64,000 nt of DNA from Lachnospiraceae bacterium UBA7729 (GTDB lineage: Bacteria > Bacillota > Clostridia > Lachnospirales > Lachnospiraceae): NCBI GenBank assembly GCA_002482005.1, contig DLFD01000031.1, positions 1-64,000 of the forward strand, written 5' to 3'. Positions 43,479-51,897 of this stretch are shown here, piece by piece. A program made the position numbers and the translations under genes. Position 1 is the stretch's first letter. Each line of letters opens with the position of its first letter. The notes under the pieces are model-generated. The model was not told where the DNA came from and searched no databases. It was given only the letters and a program-made list of their open reading frames with translations.

Positions 43479-44474
43479 ATGTCGGAAAGAACGCTGTATG
43501 AGAAGATCGGAGAACTGGATCCGGTACAGGATAATGAACTGATAACGGTTATCTCGGGTGAGGATTCGGGAAAGAAAGTTCTTATGACGGATGGAAAGAT
43601 CGTGGCTGTTTCGGAAGGAGCGGATGCCGGCAGGATCCTGCAGCTTCCGGACACAAGTGTTCTCAGGGAAAAGCTCGGCCACAGGAAGACTCTCGTGGTA
43701 TGCGGAGCCGGATACGTCGGACGAGGAGTCATTGCGCTCGGAAAGTTTCTTGGTTTCCGGGTGCTTGCCCTGGATGACCGGATCGATTTTGCCGCTTCAG
43801 CCAGGAAGGCCGGCGCCGACGAAGTCTTTGCAGATGATTTCGGGACTTCTCTCAGCTCCGGGAAGATCTCATACGATGAAGATACCTATTTTGTGGTTGT
43901 GACAAGAGGACACCATTTTGACAAGGAATGTCTTCTGGAGATCATGAAGCATCCTTTCGCCTACGCCGGTATGATGGGATCCCGCGGCCGGTCGGCAAGG
44001 ATGAGGCAGACCCTGACCGAGGCGGGGATCCCGAAGGAAAAGGAGGAGCTCCTCCATGCCCCGATCGGCCTTAAGATCGGGGCCCAGACGCCTCAGGAGA
44101 TCGCGGTTTCGATCATCTCGGAGATCCTTCAGGAAAAAGCAGCCCATCCTGGCAATGATGTCTTTCCGGAGGAGATCCTGGATGGCATCGGAGCATCCGC
44201 GGAAGGGGACTCAGTCCTTGTGACGGTTGTCAGGAGACAGGGATCGGCTCCACGCCGGCCAGGAACAAGGATGCTGCTGCGGAAAGGCGACTCCAATGTG
44301 GGAACCATCGGCGGAGGCTGCATGGAGGCGAAAGCGATCCGGGAGGCGGTCATGCTTATGGCGGACGGGGAGATCCGGCAGGAGCTTTTTGACGTCGACC
44401 TTACCGGAAGGACCGGAGAGGATGCAGACATGATGTGCGGCGGCTCCATGAAGCTTCTCCTGGAAGTGTTGTGA
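43479..44474 (+). CDS. XdhC/CoxI-like molybdenum hydroxylase accessory protein, unusual domain order
   Basis: XdhC-type proteins help insert sulfurated molybdenum cofactor into xanthine dehydrogenase-like enzymes. In this 331-residue protein a short CoxI-like remnant (about 15-55, LITVISGEDSGKKVLM) is followed by the Rossmann domain (about 68-220; VVCGAGYVGRG, GMMGSRGRSARM), and a complete CoxI-type part comes last (about 235-331; VTVVRRQGSAPRRPGTRML, GTIGGGCMEA, MMCGGSMK). Usual XdhC has CoxI first and Rossmann last. modB and modC for molybdate uptake follow, which supports a molybdenum role. No hydroxylase gene is in the window. Confidence 0.82.
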   Translation: MSERTLYEKIGELDPVQDNELITVISGEDSGKKVLMTDGKIVAVSEGADAGRILQLPDTSVLREKLGHRKTLVVCGAGYVGRGVIALGKFLGFRVLALDDRIDFAASARKAGADEVFADDFGTSLSSGKISYDEDTYFVVVTRGHHFDKECLLEIMKHPFAYAGMMGSRGRSARMRQTLTEAGIPKEKEELLHAPIGLKIGAQTPQEIAVSIISEILQEKAAHPGNDVFPEEILDGIGASAEGDSVLVTVVRRQGSAPRRPGTRMLLRKGDSNVGTIGGGCMEAKAIREAVMLMADGEIRQELFDVDLTGRTGEDADMMCGGSMKLLLEVL

Positions 44475-44486
44475 ACCTGAAAAAGC

Positions 44487-44514
44487 GCCGGGCAAGGTTT
44501 TCTGCCCGGCTTTT
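44487..44514 (+). terminator. Terminator between the xdhC-like gene and modB
   Basis: GCCGGGCA (44487-44494) pairs with TGCCCGGC (44503-44510), followed by four T. Confidence 0.75.
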
Positions 44515-44557
44515 CCAGATAAGCGTTATTCTTTGAAAAACAGAACGGAGGCAGATC

Positions 44558-45211
44558 ATGGATCTTTTTCCATTATGGAACAGCCTGAGGATCGCTGCGC
44601 TGGCCGGCGTCCTGGTCTTTTTCGCGGGAATCTGGGCAGCCTACCAAACAGCTAAACTGCCGGCATTCCTGAGAGGACTTCTGGATATGGTCCTGACATT
44701 GCCGCTGGTGCTGCCGCCCACCGTGTGCGGCTTCTTTCTGCTCCTGATCTTCGGAGCGAAACATCCGCTCGGGCATCTGCTTGATCTGGGAGGCATCCGG
44801 CTGGTAATGAACTGGCCCGGAGGAGTGCTGGCAGCTTTCGTGGTCTCATTTCCGCTTATGTACAGGACGGCAAGGGGAGCTTTCCAGAGCTTTGACCGTA
44901 CTTACGAGTGGAGCGGACAGACCCTCGGTCTCACGGACCGCTATATCTTCTGGCATATCCGCATGCCGGTGTGCAGGCAGGGGATCACAGCAGGGGCGGT
45001 GCTAGCCTTTGCACGTGCGCTCGGCGAATACGGAGCGACATCCATGGTGATCGGCTATACTCCGGGGAAGACGGCGACGATCGCAACAACGGTCTATCAG
45101 CTCTGGCGGACAGGAGATACGAAGGGAGCTTTCGGATGGGTCGGAGTAAACCTGATCCTTTCCGCCTTCGTGCTTGTCCTTCTGAACCTGACGGAAGGAG
45201 GAAAAAGATGA
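44558..45211 (+). CDS. modB: Molybdate ABC transporter permease
   Basis: This 217-residue membrane protein has five membrane spans and the EAA-type loop (ALGEYGATSMVIGYTPGKT) that contacts the ATPase. The sequence LPLVLPPTVCGFFLL is typical of ModB/CysT-like permeases. GGAGG precedes ATG 44558. It overlaps modC by 4 bp. The substrate-binding gene modA is not adjacent; the substrate (molybdate rather than tungstate or sulfate) is inferred from the family and the neighbouring XdhC-like gene. Confidence 0.9.
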   Translation: MDLFPLWNSLRIAALAGVLVFFAGIWAAYQTAKLPAFLRGLLDMVLTLPLVLPPTVCGFFLLLIFGAKHPLGHLLDLGGIRLVMNWPGGVLAAFVVSFPLMYRTARGAFQSFDRTYEWSGQTLGLTDRYIFWHIRMPVCRQGITAGAVLAFARALGEYGATSMVIGYTPGKTATIATTVYQLWRTGDTKGAFGWVGVNLILSAFVLVLLNLTEGGKR

Positions 45212-46035
45212 ATTTCCTGATCGATATTGAATCGGAACTCAGAAGTTTTCATTATCATATGAAGCTTGATTCAGGGAAGATGAAAGCGGGAAATGTGATC
45301 GGCCTGCTCGGTCCGTCCGGGTCGGGGAAGACCATGACCCTGCGCTATATCGCGGGCATTGCGAAACCGGACAGGGGCAGGATCGTGATCGGAGAGACGA
45401 CATTCCTTGACCGTGATCATGCGATCGATCTGAAGCCGCAGGCAAGAAGAGTCGGGTACCTGTTTCAGAACTATGCACTCTTTCCGAATATGACGGTCAG
45501 GTCAAACATCGAATGCGGGATCATCGGGGCGGATATGCAGGGAAAGCAGAACGGATCCAAAGCCCCGGCATACAGCAGCCAGACGCAAGGCACATTCTTC
45601 CGGACATGGAGAACCGCCAGGGACCATGCTATGATGAGAAGGGAAAAAGTCACGGAGATAATGAGAAGGATGCACCTGCAGGGGCTGGAGGACAGGAAGC
45701 CCGGACAGCTCTCCGGAGGCCAGCAGCAGAGAGCGGCGCTTGCGAGGATCCTTGTCGGAGATCCGCAGATCGTACTGCTGGATGAACCGTTCTCAGCGCT
45801 TGACGAGTACCTGAGGGATGAGCTCCTCGACGAGACGATGGAGATCCTGGATGGTCTCGGGATCACGGTATTCTTCGTCACGCATAGCAGGAGGGAAGCG
45901 GAAAAAGCCTGCAGCGACATCGTGATCCTGCATGACGGCGAGGCGGCTGAGACCGGAAAAACAGAGGAGATCTTCGAATGCCCGAAGACAGAATGGGGCA
46001 GGATCATGACAGGAAAAGGCCGCGGAAAGAGTTAG
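45208..46035 (+). CDS. modC: Molybdate ABC transporter ATP-binding protein
   Basis: The 275-residue ATPase has Walker A GPSGSGKT, signature LSGGQQQR and Walker B IVLLDEP. It lacks the C-terminal MOP (molybdate-binding) domain of E. coli ModC. An insert at about residues 110-145 (GADMQGKQNGSKAPAY to WRTARDHAMMRR) is not typical of the family. ATG 45208 overlaps the modB stop and has GGAGG upstream. It energises the ModB permease. Confidence 0.88.
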   Translation: MNFLIDIESELRSFHYHMKLDSGKMKAGNVIGLLGPSGSGKTMTLRYIAGIAKPDRGRIVIGETTFLDRDHAIDLKPQARRVGYLFQNYALFPNMTVRSNIECGIIGADMQGKQNGSKAPAYSSQTQGTFFRTWRTARDHAMMRREKVTEIMRRMHLQGLEDRKPGQLSGGQQQRAALARILVGDPQIVLLDEPFSALDEYLRDELLDETMEILDGLGITVFFVTHSRREAEKACSDIVILHDGEAAETGKTEEIFECPKTEWGRIMTGKGRGKS

Positions 46036-46072
46036 AGAGACAGGCGGTTTGGCAGTATCACTATTTTCATTC

Positions 46073-46101
46073 TTGATTTTCACGCATAATTACAGTAATA
46101 T
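46073..46101 (+). promoter_or_regulatory. Possible promoter of the decarboxylase cluster
   Basis: TTGATT at 46073-46078 and TAATAT at 46096-46101 are 17 bp apart, 108 bp before the first gene. A second -10 like sequence, TATAAT, is found at 46164-46169 without a good -35. The true start is uncertain. Confidence 0.4.
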
Positions 46102-46209
46102 GAGATACGGCAGATTTTTGTGGCAGCGGGGCTATATCTGCGCCATGATGCCGCAAGGATTGATATAATAATATAAGTAACCAGTAGTATATTGATGGAG
46201 GTCTTAAGC

Positions 46210-47640
46210 ATGAGCAATACAGCACAGAGCAGTGCGGCGAAAAGAATCGCGGCCCTGCTTGACGAAAACAGTTTCGTTGAGATCGGAAAGAGTGTTACTG
46301 CCCGCAGCACAGATTTCAACCTGACAGAAGACAAGACTCCTTCGGATGGTGTGATCACCGGATACGGCCTGATCGATGACAGCCTGGTTTATGTCTACAG
46401 CCAGGATGCTTCGGTCCTCGGCGGATCGATCGGTGAGATGCATGCGAAGAAGATCGCGCGTCTTTACGATCTGGCTATGAAGATGGGGGCTCCGGTGATC
46501 GGACTGATCGACTGCGCAGGTGTCAGACTTCAGGAGTCTGTCGATGCACTGAATGCATTCGGCGAGCTTTATCGCAAGATGTCTCTTGCATCCGGCGTGA
46601 TCCCGCAGATCTCGGCTGTCCTCGGACAGTGCGGCGGCGGCCTTGCGGTTGCTGCAGGACTGAGCGATTTCGTCTTCATGGAAGAGAAGAGCGCAAAACT
46701 TTTTGTCAATGCCCCGAACGCACTGGCAGGCAACAAGACGGAAGACACCGCAAGTGCTGAGTTCCAGAGCACACATACCGGACTGGTCGACTTCGTCGGG
46801 ACCGAAGATGAGATCCTCGCGAATGTCCGTGTACTGGTCTCCATGCTTCCGGCTAACAATTCCGATGAAGCACCGCTTGCAGACGTAACCGATGATCTGA
46901 ACAGAGCATGCCCGGATCTTGCAGGCGCGGCAGGAGATACATCTGTCCTCCTTTCCCAGATCGCTGATGACGGAGTATTCTGCGAAGTCAAGAGCGCATG
47001 TGCGAAAGAGATGGTCACCGGATTCCTGAAGCTGAACGGCAATACAGTCGGCGCGGTTGCGAACAGAACCGCAGTACTTGATCCAGACGGAAAGCAGACT
47101 GCAGAATACAAGCCGCTCCTGACTGCCAAGGGATGCGAGAAGGCGGCTCAGTTTGTAAACTTCTGCGATGCTTACGATATCCCGGTCCTGACCGTTACCA
47201 ACGCGGAGGGATTCCTTGCTGACAAGCACAACGAGTATCGGATCGGCAAGGCAGCAGCGGCTCTGGTTGCAGCATTTGCAGGAGCTACCACCGCCAAGGT
47301 CAACCTGATCGCCGGCAATGCATACGGGTCAGGCTTCACCATCATGAACAGCCAGGCACTTGGCGCTGATGTCACCTATGCATGGGACAGTGCAAAGGTC
47401 GGAACCATGGATGCAAAGCTTGCGGCAGGGATCATGTATGATGGAAGCGATGCGGCGACCATCAGTGAGAAGGCTGCGGAATACGACAAGAAGCAGAACA
47501 GTGTTGATGCTGCTGCGTCCCGCGGCTATATCGATACCATCATCAAGCCGGAAGATACCAGAAAGATGGTCATCGGCGCGTTTGAGATGCTCTATACGAA
47601 GAGAGAAGATCTTCCGGTCAGAAAGCATTCAGTAGTATAA
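46210..47640 (+). CDS. mmdA: Acyl-CoA carboxyltransferase subunit (12S/MmdA type)
   Basis: This 476-residue protein belongs to the crotonase-like carboxyltransferase family (methylmalonyl-CoA decarboxylase alpha, propionyl-CoA carboxylase beta, transcarboxylase 12S). Two carboxyltransferase halves are visible, with GSIGEMHAKKIARLYDLA and LIDCAGVRLQES in the first and the AYGSGFTIMNSQALGAD motif in the second. It moves a carboxyl group between an acyl-CoA and biotin. Substrate is not certain; methylmalonyl-CoA or malonyl-CoA fit. ATG 46210 has GGAGG upstream. It opens a cluster with OadG-like, biotin carrier, beta and 5S-type genes. Confidence 0.82.
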   Translation: MSNTAQSSAAKRIAALLDENSFVEIGKSVTARSTDFNLTEDKTPSDGVITGYGLIDDSLVYVYSQDASVLGGSIGEMHAKKIARLYDLAMKMGAPVIGLIDCAGVRLQESVDALNAFGELYRKMSLASGVIPQISAVLGQCGGGLAVAAGLSDFVFMEEKSAKLFVNAPNALAGNKTEDTASAEFQSTHTGLVDFVGTEDEILANVRVLVSMLPANNSDEAPLADVTDDLNRACPDLAGAAGDTSVLLSQIADDGVFCEVKSACAKEMVTGFLKLNGNTVGAVANRTAVLDPDGKQTAEYKPLLTAKGCEKAAQFVNFCDAYDIPVLTVTNAEGFLADKHNEYRIGKAAAALVAAFAGATTAKVNLIAGNAYGSGFTIMNSQALGADVTYAWDSAKVGTMDAKLAAGIMYDGSDAATISEKAAEYDKKQNSVDAAASRGYIDTIIKPEDTRKMVIGAFEMLYTKREDLPVRKHSVV

Positions 47641-47655
47641 GAGAGGGGCATGCAG

Positions 47656-48570
47656 ATGAAGAAGAGAATAAGTGCGATTCTGCTTGCATGCGGGCTTTCT
47701 GTTTCCATGCTCTGCGGGACCGCCTTCGCGGCTGACTCTCAGACAGAAGCTTCCAGTGAGGCTGCCGCAATCGAGGAAGCTGCAACAGAAGCGCAGGCTA
47801 TGGAGAGCGAGCTTGCGGAAGACACGGGCAGCGCCGCACAGACAGAAGCCCAGCTGGTCCAGCCCAGGAACGTAGAAGGCGACAAAAAATACGAGCAGCT
47901 CTATCCCACGATCCAGGCATCCGTCACCGAGACACTGAGCCAGCTGTCCGCGCTGACGGACGAACAGATCGCCAGCGCCCTGGAACAGCCGGACAGTGCA
48001 AGCACAAGGCTGATCGCCGCCTGGGACCAGGCACGCGAGGGCTGCGGTGCCTTCGAAGGCATCGAGTATTATGATGTGGAAGAGGACGGTTCGACGATCA
48101 CCTTCACAGAAGGAGCGAAGTATCAGAAGGCTGAGGAAGAAAAGTCCACGGTCACAGTTTCTGTCGTTTTCGATATGAAGAACCAGACGTCCTCCTATAA
48201 CTGGAATGTCAAGGAAACGACCGGCAAGGCAATGGCGGCGGCAGGTGAGAATACAGTTGTAGGACTGGTCAACGTGTTCTTTGTCCTGTTCATCCTCACC
48301 TTCGTAATCTCGCTTTTCCGTTTCATCCCGAACGGGAACAGGAAGAAGAAGGAACTTGAGGCAGCGGAAGCGGCAGCTCCGGCACCGGCACCGGCACCGG
48401 TCATATCTGAACCTGAGACCGAAGAGGTTTCAGATGACGATGAGATCGCGGCGGTCATCGCGGCGGCAGTAGCGGCATACGAGAATGAGAACGGGCCGGT
48501 CCACACGGATGGATTTGTAGTACGTTCCATCCGCAGAAGAGGCAGAAAAAGCAACTGGCAGAACGCCTGA
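47656..48570 (+). CDS. OadG-like gamma/delta subunit with secreted domain
   Basis: This 304-residue protein has a signal-like N-terminus (about 1-26, ISAILLACGLSVSMLCGTAFA), an Ala/Glu-rich linker, an extracytoplasmic domain at about 75-195, a membrane span at about 205-228 (VGLVNVFFVLFILTFVISLF), an Ala-Pro linker, and the cytoplasmic C-terminal part DDDEIAAVIAAAVAAYE with FVVRSIRRR that is typical of OadG. Such subunits anchor the decarboxylase complex to its membrane beta subunit. The extra outer domain is not part of classic OadG. ATG 47656 has AGAGGGG 7 bp upstream; ATG 47650 is possible. Confidence 0.78.
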   Translation: MKKRISAILLACGLSVSMLCGTAFAADSQTEASSEAAAIEEAATEAQAMESELAEDTGSAAQTEAQLVQPRNVEGDKKYEQLYPTIQASVTETLSQLSALTDEQIASALEQPDSASTRLIAAWDQAREGCGAFEGIEYYDVEEDGSTITFTEGAKYQKAEEEKSTVTVSVVFDMKNQTSSYNWNVKETTGKAMAAAGENTVVGLVNVFFVLFILTFVISLFRFIPNGNRKKKELEAAEAAAPAPAPAPVISEPETEEVSDDDEIAAVIAAAVAAYENENGPVHTDGFVVRSIRRRGRKSNWQNA

Positions 48571-48602
48571 ATATTATCAAAATCATATTAGGAGATAGCA
48601 AG

Positions 48603-48995
48603 ATGAAGAATTATACGATCACCGTTAACGGTAATGTTTATGATGTCACTGTAGAGGAGAATGGCGCTTCTGCATCTGCTCCGGTTTCTGCACCCAAGGC
48701 TGCTCCGGCGCCTGTAAAGGCTGCACCGAAGGCAGCTCCGGCTGCTCCGGCGGCTCCGAAGGCTGCTTCCGCAGGCGCAGGCTCTGTCAAGGTTACAGCG
48801 TCTGTTCCTGGAAAGGTAACAAAGGTCAACGCTTCTGTCGGACAGAGCGTAAAGCCGGGTGATCCGGTCGTCACCCTGGAAGCCATGAAGATGGAGATCC
48901 CGGTCGTGGCTCCTCAGGCTGGAACAGTTGCTTCCATCGAAGTCGGCGTGGGTGATGCGGTTGAGAACGGGCAGCTTCTTGCCACCATGAACTAA
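48603..48995 (+). CDS. Biotin carboxyl carrier protein
   Basis: This 130-residue protein has an Ala-Pro-Lys-rich linker (about 25-60) and a C-terminal biotinyl domain with the motif EAMKMEI, the biotin lysine being K96. It shuttles the carboxyl group between the carboxyltransferase and the sodium-pumping beta subunit. It matches the gamma/MmdC-type carriers of sodium decarboxylases. It lies 32 bp after the OadG-like gene and 46 bp before the beta subunit gene. Confidence 0.95.
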   Translation: MKNYTITVNGNVYDVTVEENGASASAPVSAPKAAPAPVKAAPKAAPAAPAAPKAASAGAGSVKVTASVPGKVTKVNASVGQSVKPGDPVVTLEAMKMEIPVVAPQAGTVASIEVGVGDAVENGQLLATMN

Positions 48996-49041
48996 GTCTG
49001 GCTGAGACAGATTTGTATCCTGAACGTTAGGAGGTTACCTG

Positions 49042-50193
49042 ATGGGTGCAACATTATCAAATCTTCTGCATCAGACTGCTTTCTTCAATCTGACGTGGGG
49101 AAATTACGTGATGATCGCCGTGGCGCTGGTCTTTCTGTACCTGGCGATCAAGCACGACTTTGAACCGCTTCTGCTGGTACCGATCGCCTTCGGTATGCTG
49201 CTGGTCAATATCTATCCCGATGTTATCGCGGCGCCTACCGTGGACGCTCTTGGAATGGAACATGCAGGAGGGCTCTTCTATTACTTCTACAAACTGGATG
49301 AAGCATCGATCCTTCCATCCCTGATCTTCATGGGTGTAGGAGCGATGACGGACTTTGGTCCGCTGATCGCAAATCCGATCTCATTCATCATGGGAGCTGC
49401 TGCACAGCTTGGCATCTATATAGCTTACTTCATGGCGATCGCGCTGGGATTCAATGGAAAGGCTGCAGCGGCTATCTCCATCATCGGAGGAGCTGACGGC
49501 CCGACATCCATCTTCCTGGCAGGAAAACTTGGACAGACGACCCTGATGGGACCAATCGCAGTTGCGGCATATTCCTATATGTCTCTGGTCCCGATCATCC
49601 AGCCTCCGGTCATGAAGATGTTCACAACGGAAAAAGACCGCAAGATCAAGATGGAACAGCTTCGTCCGGTCAGCAAGCTTGAGAAGATCCTGTTCCCGAT
49701 CATCATCACGATCGTTGTCTGCATGATTCTTCCGACGACTGCTCCGCTGGTCGGAATGCTGATGCTGGGCAACCTGTTCCGCGAGTGCGGAGTTGTCAAG
49801 CAGCTGACAGAAACAGCTTCCAATGCACTGATGTATATCGTGGTTATCCTGCTTGGAACCTCCGTTGGAGCTTCCACTTCTGCAGAAGCGTTCCTGAATG
49901 CGGATACCCTTAAGATCGTCGTCCTTGGTCTTGTTGCATTCATCTTCGGTACCGCAGGCGGTGTATGGCTTGGCCAGCTGCTGAAAGTACTGACACATGG
50001 CAAGATCAATCCGCTGATCGGGTCCGCGGGTGTTTCCGCTGTCCCGATGGCTGCGCGTGTTTCCCAGAAGGTTGGTTCTGAGGCTGACCCGACTAACTTC
50101 CTTCTGATGCATGCAATGGGCCCGAACGTAGCAGGCGTTATTGGTACCGCAGTCGCTGCCGGTACTTTGATGGCAATCTACGGAGTGGTCTGA
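49042..50193 (+). CDS. oadB: Sodium-translocating decarboxylase beta subunit
   Basis: This 383-residue polytopic protein belongs to the OadB/MmdB/GcdB family, which decarboxylates carboxybiotin and pumps sodium out of the cell. Family hallmarks are FMGVGAMTDFGPLIANP, the IIGGADGPTSIF motif with its key aspartate, and the later GSAGVSAVPMAARVSQ segment. About ten membrane spans are visible. GGAGG precedes ATG 49042. It gives the cluster its ion pump function, so decarboxylation here should build a sodium gradient. Confidence 0.95.
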   Translation: MGATLSNLLHQTAFFNLTWGNYVMIAVALVFLYLAIKHDFEPLLLVPIAFGMLLVNIYPDVIAAPTVDALGMEHAGGLFYYFYKLDEASILPSLIFMGVGAMTDFGPLIANPISFIMGAAAQLGIYIAYFMAIALGFNGKAAAAISIIGGADGPTSIFLAGKLGQTTLMGPIAVAAYSYMSLVPIIQPPVMKMFTTEKDRKIKMEQLRPVSKLEKILFPIIITIVVCMILPTTAPLVGMLMLGNLFRECGVVKQLTETASNALMYIVVILLGTSVGASTSAEAFLNADTLKIVVLGLVAFIFGTAGGVWLGQLLKVLTHGKINPLIGSAGVSAVPMAARVSQKVGSEADPTNFLLMHAMGPNVAGVIGTAVAAGTLMAIYGVV

Positions 50194-50275
50194 TATTCAA
50201 CTTTTCCGCATCATGGGCCGGGGCAGATGCCTGAAGCTTCTGCCTCCGGCGTCATTCAATTGAAAGGATAAGGAC

Positions 50276-51703
50276 ATGGCAGATAAAACAGTAAAAAAGC
50301 CAGTTAAGATCATGGAGACTGTCCTGCGTGACGCACATCAGTCCCTGATCGCAACCCGTATGCCGACCGAGGAGATGCTCCCGATCATCGATAAGATGGA
50401 CAAGGTCGGATATTATGCAGTAGAGTGCTGGGGCGGAGCTACATTTGACGCGTCTCTTCGTTTCCTTCATGAGGATCCGTGGGAGAGACTGAGAAAGCTT
50501 CGCGATGGATTCAAGAATACCAAACTGCAGATGCTCTTCCGCGGCCAGAACATTCTTGGATACAGCCCGTATTCCGACGATGTCGTCGAGGCATTTGTTC
50601 AGAAGTCGATTGCGAATGGTATTGATATCATCCGTATTTTCGACTGCCTGAACGATCTTCGCAATCTGAAGACCGCAGTCGACGCGGCAAACAGAGAAGG
50701 CGGACATGCACAGATCGCTCTGTCTTATACCCTTGGCGATGCTTACACCCTTGATTACTGGGTAGACATCGCAAAGAGGATCGAGGATATGGGCGCCAAG
50801 TCCATCTGCATCAAGGATATGGCAGGCCTTCTTCTTCCGTACAGGGCAACCGAGCTTGTCGGTGCGCTGAAGGACGCTGTCGATATTCCGATCCAGCTGC
50901 ACACCCATTACACCTCCGGCGAAGGTTCCATGACCTATATGAAGGCTGTCGAGGCTGGTGTTGATATCATTGATACCGCAATGTCTCCGTTCGCACTGGG
51001 CACTTCCCAGCCGGCAACCGAGGTTATGGTCGAGGCATTCAAGGGAACTCCGTATGATACCGGACTGAATATGGATCTGCTCTGTGAGATCGCTGATTAC
51101 TTCAGACCGTATCGTGAGGAATGCCTGAAGGACGGCCTGATGAACCCGAAGAACCTTGGCGTCAACATCAAGACCCTTCAGTATCAGGTACCGGGCGGAA
51201 TGCTCAGCAACCTTACTTCCCAGCTGGCAAAGATGGGACAGGAAGACAAGTTCTATCAGGTTCTGGAAGAAGTGCCGAGAGTCAGAAAAGATTTCGGCGA
51301 ACCGCCGCTGGTTACCCCGTCCTCTCAGATCGTCGGAACCCAGGCAGTTATGAACGTTATCTCCGTCTCCAATGGCGGACAGCGTTATGACATGGTTCCG
51401 CAGCAGTCCAAGGACCTTCTGTCCGGAAAGTACGGCAAGACCGTAAAGCCGTTCAACAAGGAAGTCCAGAAGAAGTGCATCGGAGATGCAAAGGTCATCG
51501 ATTATCGTCCGGCGGATGATCTCGAGCCGTCTCTCCCGAAGTTCGAGAAGGAGTGCGCACAGTGGAAGCAGCAGGATGAGGATGTCCTCACCTATGCACT
51601 GTTCCCGCAGGTTGCAGTTGACTTCTTCAAATATCGCCAGGCTCAGCAGACTGGCGTAGACCCGAAGGCAGGGGACAAGGAAGCGAAAGCATATCCTGTA
51701 TAA
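50276..51703 (+). CDS. oadA: Carboxyltransferase alpha (5S/OadA type) without biotin domain
   Basis: This 475-residue protein is the pyruvate/oxaloacetate-type carboxyltransferase: a TIM barrel with TVLRDAHQSLIATRMPTE, the carbamylated-lysine region CIKDMAGLLLPY, and the zinc histidines in LHTHYTSGEGSMTY. The C-terminal conserved domain is present (about 320-460), but the biotinyl domain of full OadA (about 590 residues) is missing. The separate biotin carrier two genes upstream would serve it. It could move carboxyl groups between oxaloacetate/pyruvate and biotin. It is the last gene of the cluster and is followed by a terminator. Confidence 0.9.
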   Translation: MADKTVKKPVKIMETVLRDAHQSLIATRMPTEEMLPIIDKMDKVGYYAVECWGGATFDASLRFLHEDPWERLRKLRDGFKNTKLQMLFRGQNILGYSPYSDDVVEAFVQKSIANGIDIIRIFDCLNDLRNLKTAVDAANREGGHAQIALSYTLGDAYTLDYWVDIAKRIEDMGAKSICIKDMAGLLLPYRATELVGALKDAVDIPIQLHTHYTSGEGSMTYMKAVEAGVDIIDTAMSPFALGTSQPATEVMVEAFKGTPYDTGLNMDLLCEIADYFRPYREECLKDGLMNPKNLGVNIKTLQYQVPGGMLSNLTSQLAKMGQEDKFYQVLEEVPRVRKDFGEPPLVTPSSQIVGTQAVMNVISVSNGGQRYDMVPQQSKDLLSGKYGKTVKPFNKEVQKKCIGDAKVIDYRPADDLEPSLPKFEKECAQWKQQDEDVLTYALFPQVAVDFFKYRQAQQTGVDPKAGDKEAKAYPV

Positions 51704-51724
51704 ATAAGATCCCAGTCGAGGAAA

Positions 51725-51764
51725 AGGCCCGGGCGGCGTGCTTGCACGCCGGCCCGGGCCTTTT
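51725..51764 (+). terminator. Terminator of the decarboxylase cluster
   Basis: GGCCCGGGC (51725-51733) plus GGCGTGC pair with GCACGCC and GCCCGGGCC (51743-51759), with one bulged G, followed by five T. It is a very strong terminator. Confidence 0.9.
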
Positions 51765-51770
51765 TCAGCG
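51732..51770 (+). repeat. 39-nt direct repeat, copy 1
   Basis: It covers the loop and 3' arm of the terminator plus CAGCGA. An identical 39-nt copy is at 51898-51936. Confidence 0.85.
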
Positions 51771-51897
51771 ACGTCAAAACACATGAGCAGAAAAGCTATG
51801 CGAGGTACGAGCATAGCGATCTGCGAATGTGTTTTATCAGCGCGAGAGTGCGGAGCACGTAGCGCTGCGTGGGGATCTTATAAGCAGAGGTAAGAAA
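51771..51897. other. Structured spacer between the two 39-nt repeats
   Basis: No gene is seen in 51704-52045. Between the repeats ACACATGAGCAGA and TCTGCGAATGTGT (about 51779-51834) form a long imperfect stem enclosing a GCTATGC/GCATAGC hairpin, followed by TTTT. It looks like a second terminator or a repeat unit. Confidence 0.5.

Noticed and set aside
44908..45207. Earlier start for modC inside modB
   Set aside because: The extension is a shadow of modB in another frame; ATG 45208 overlaps the modB stop and follows GGAGG.
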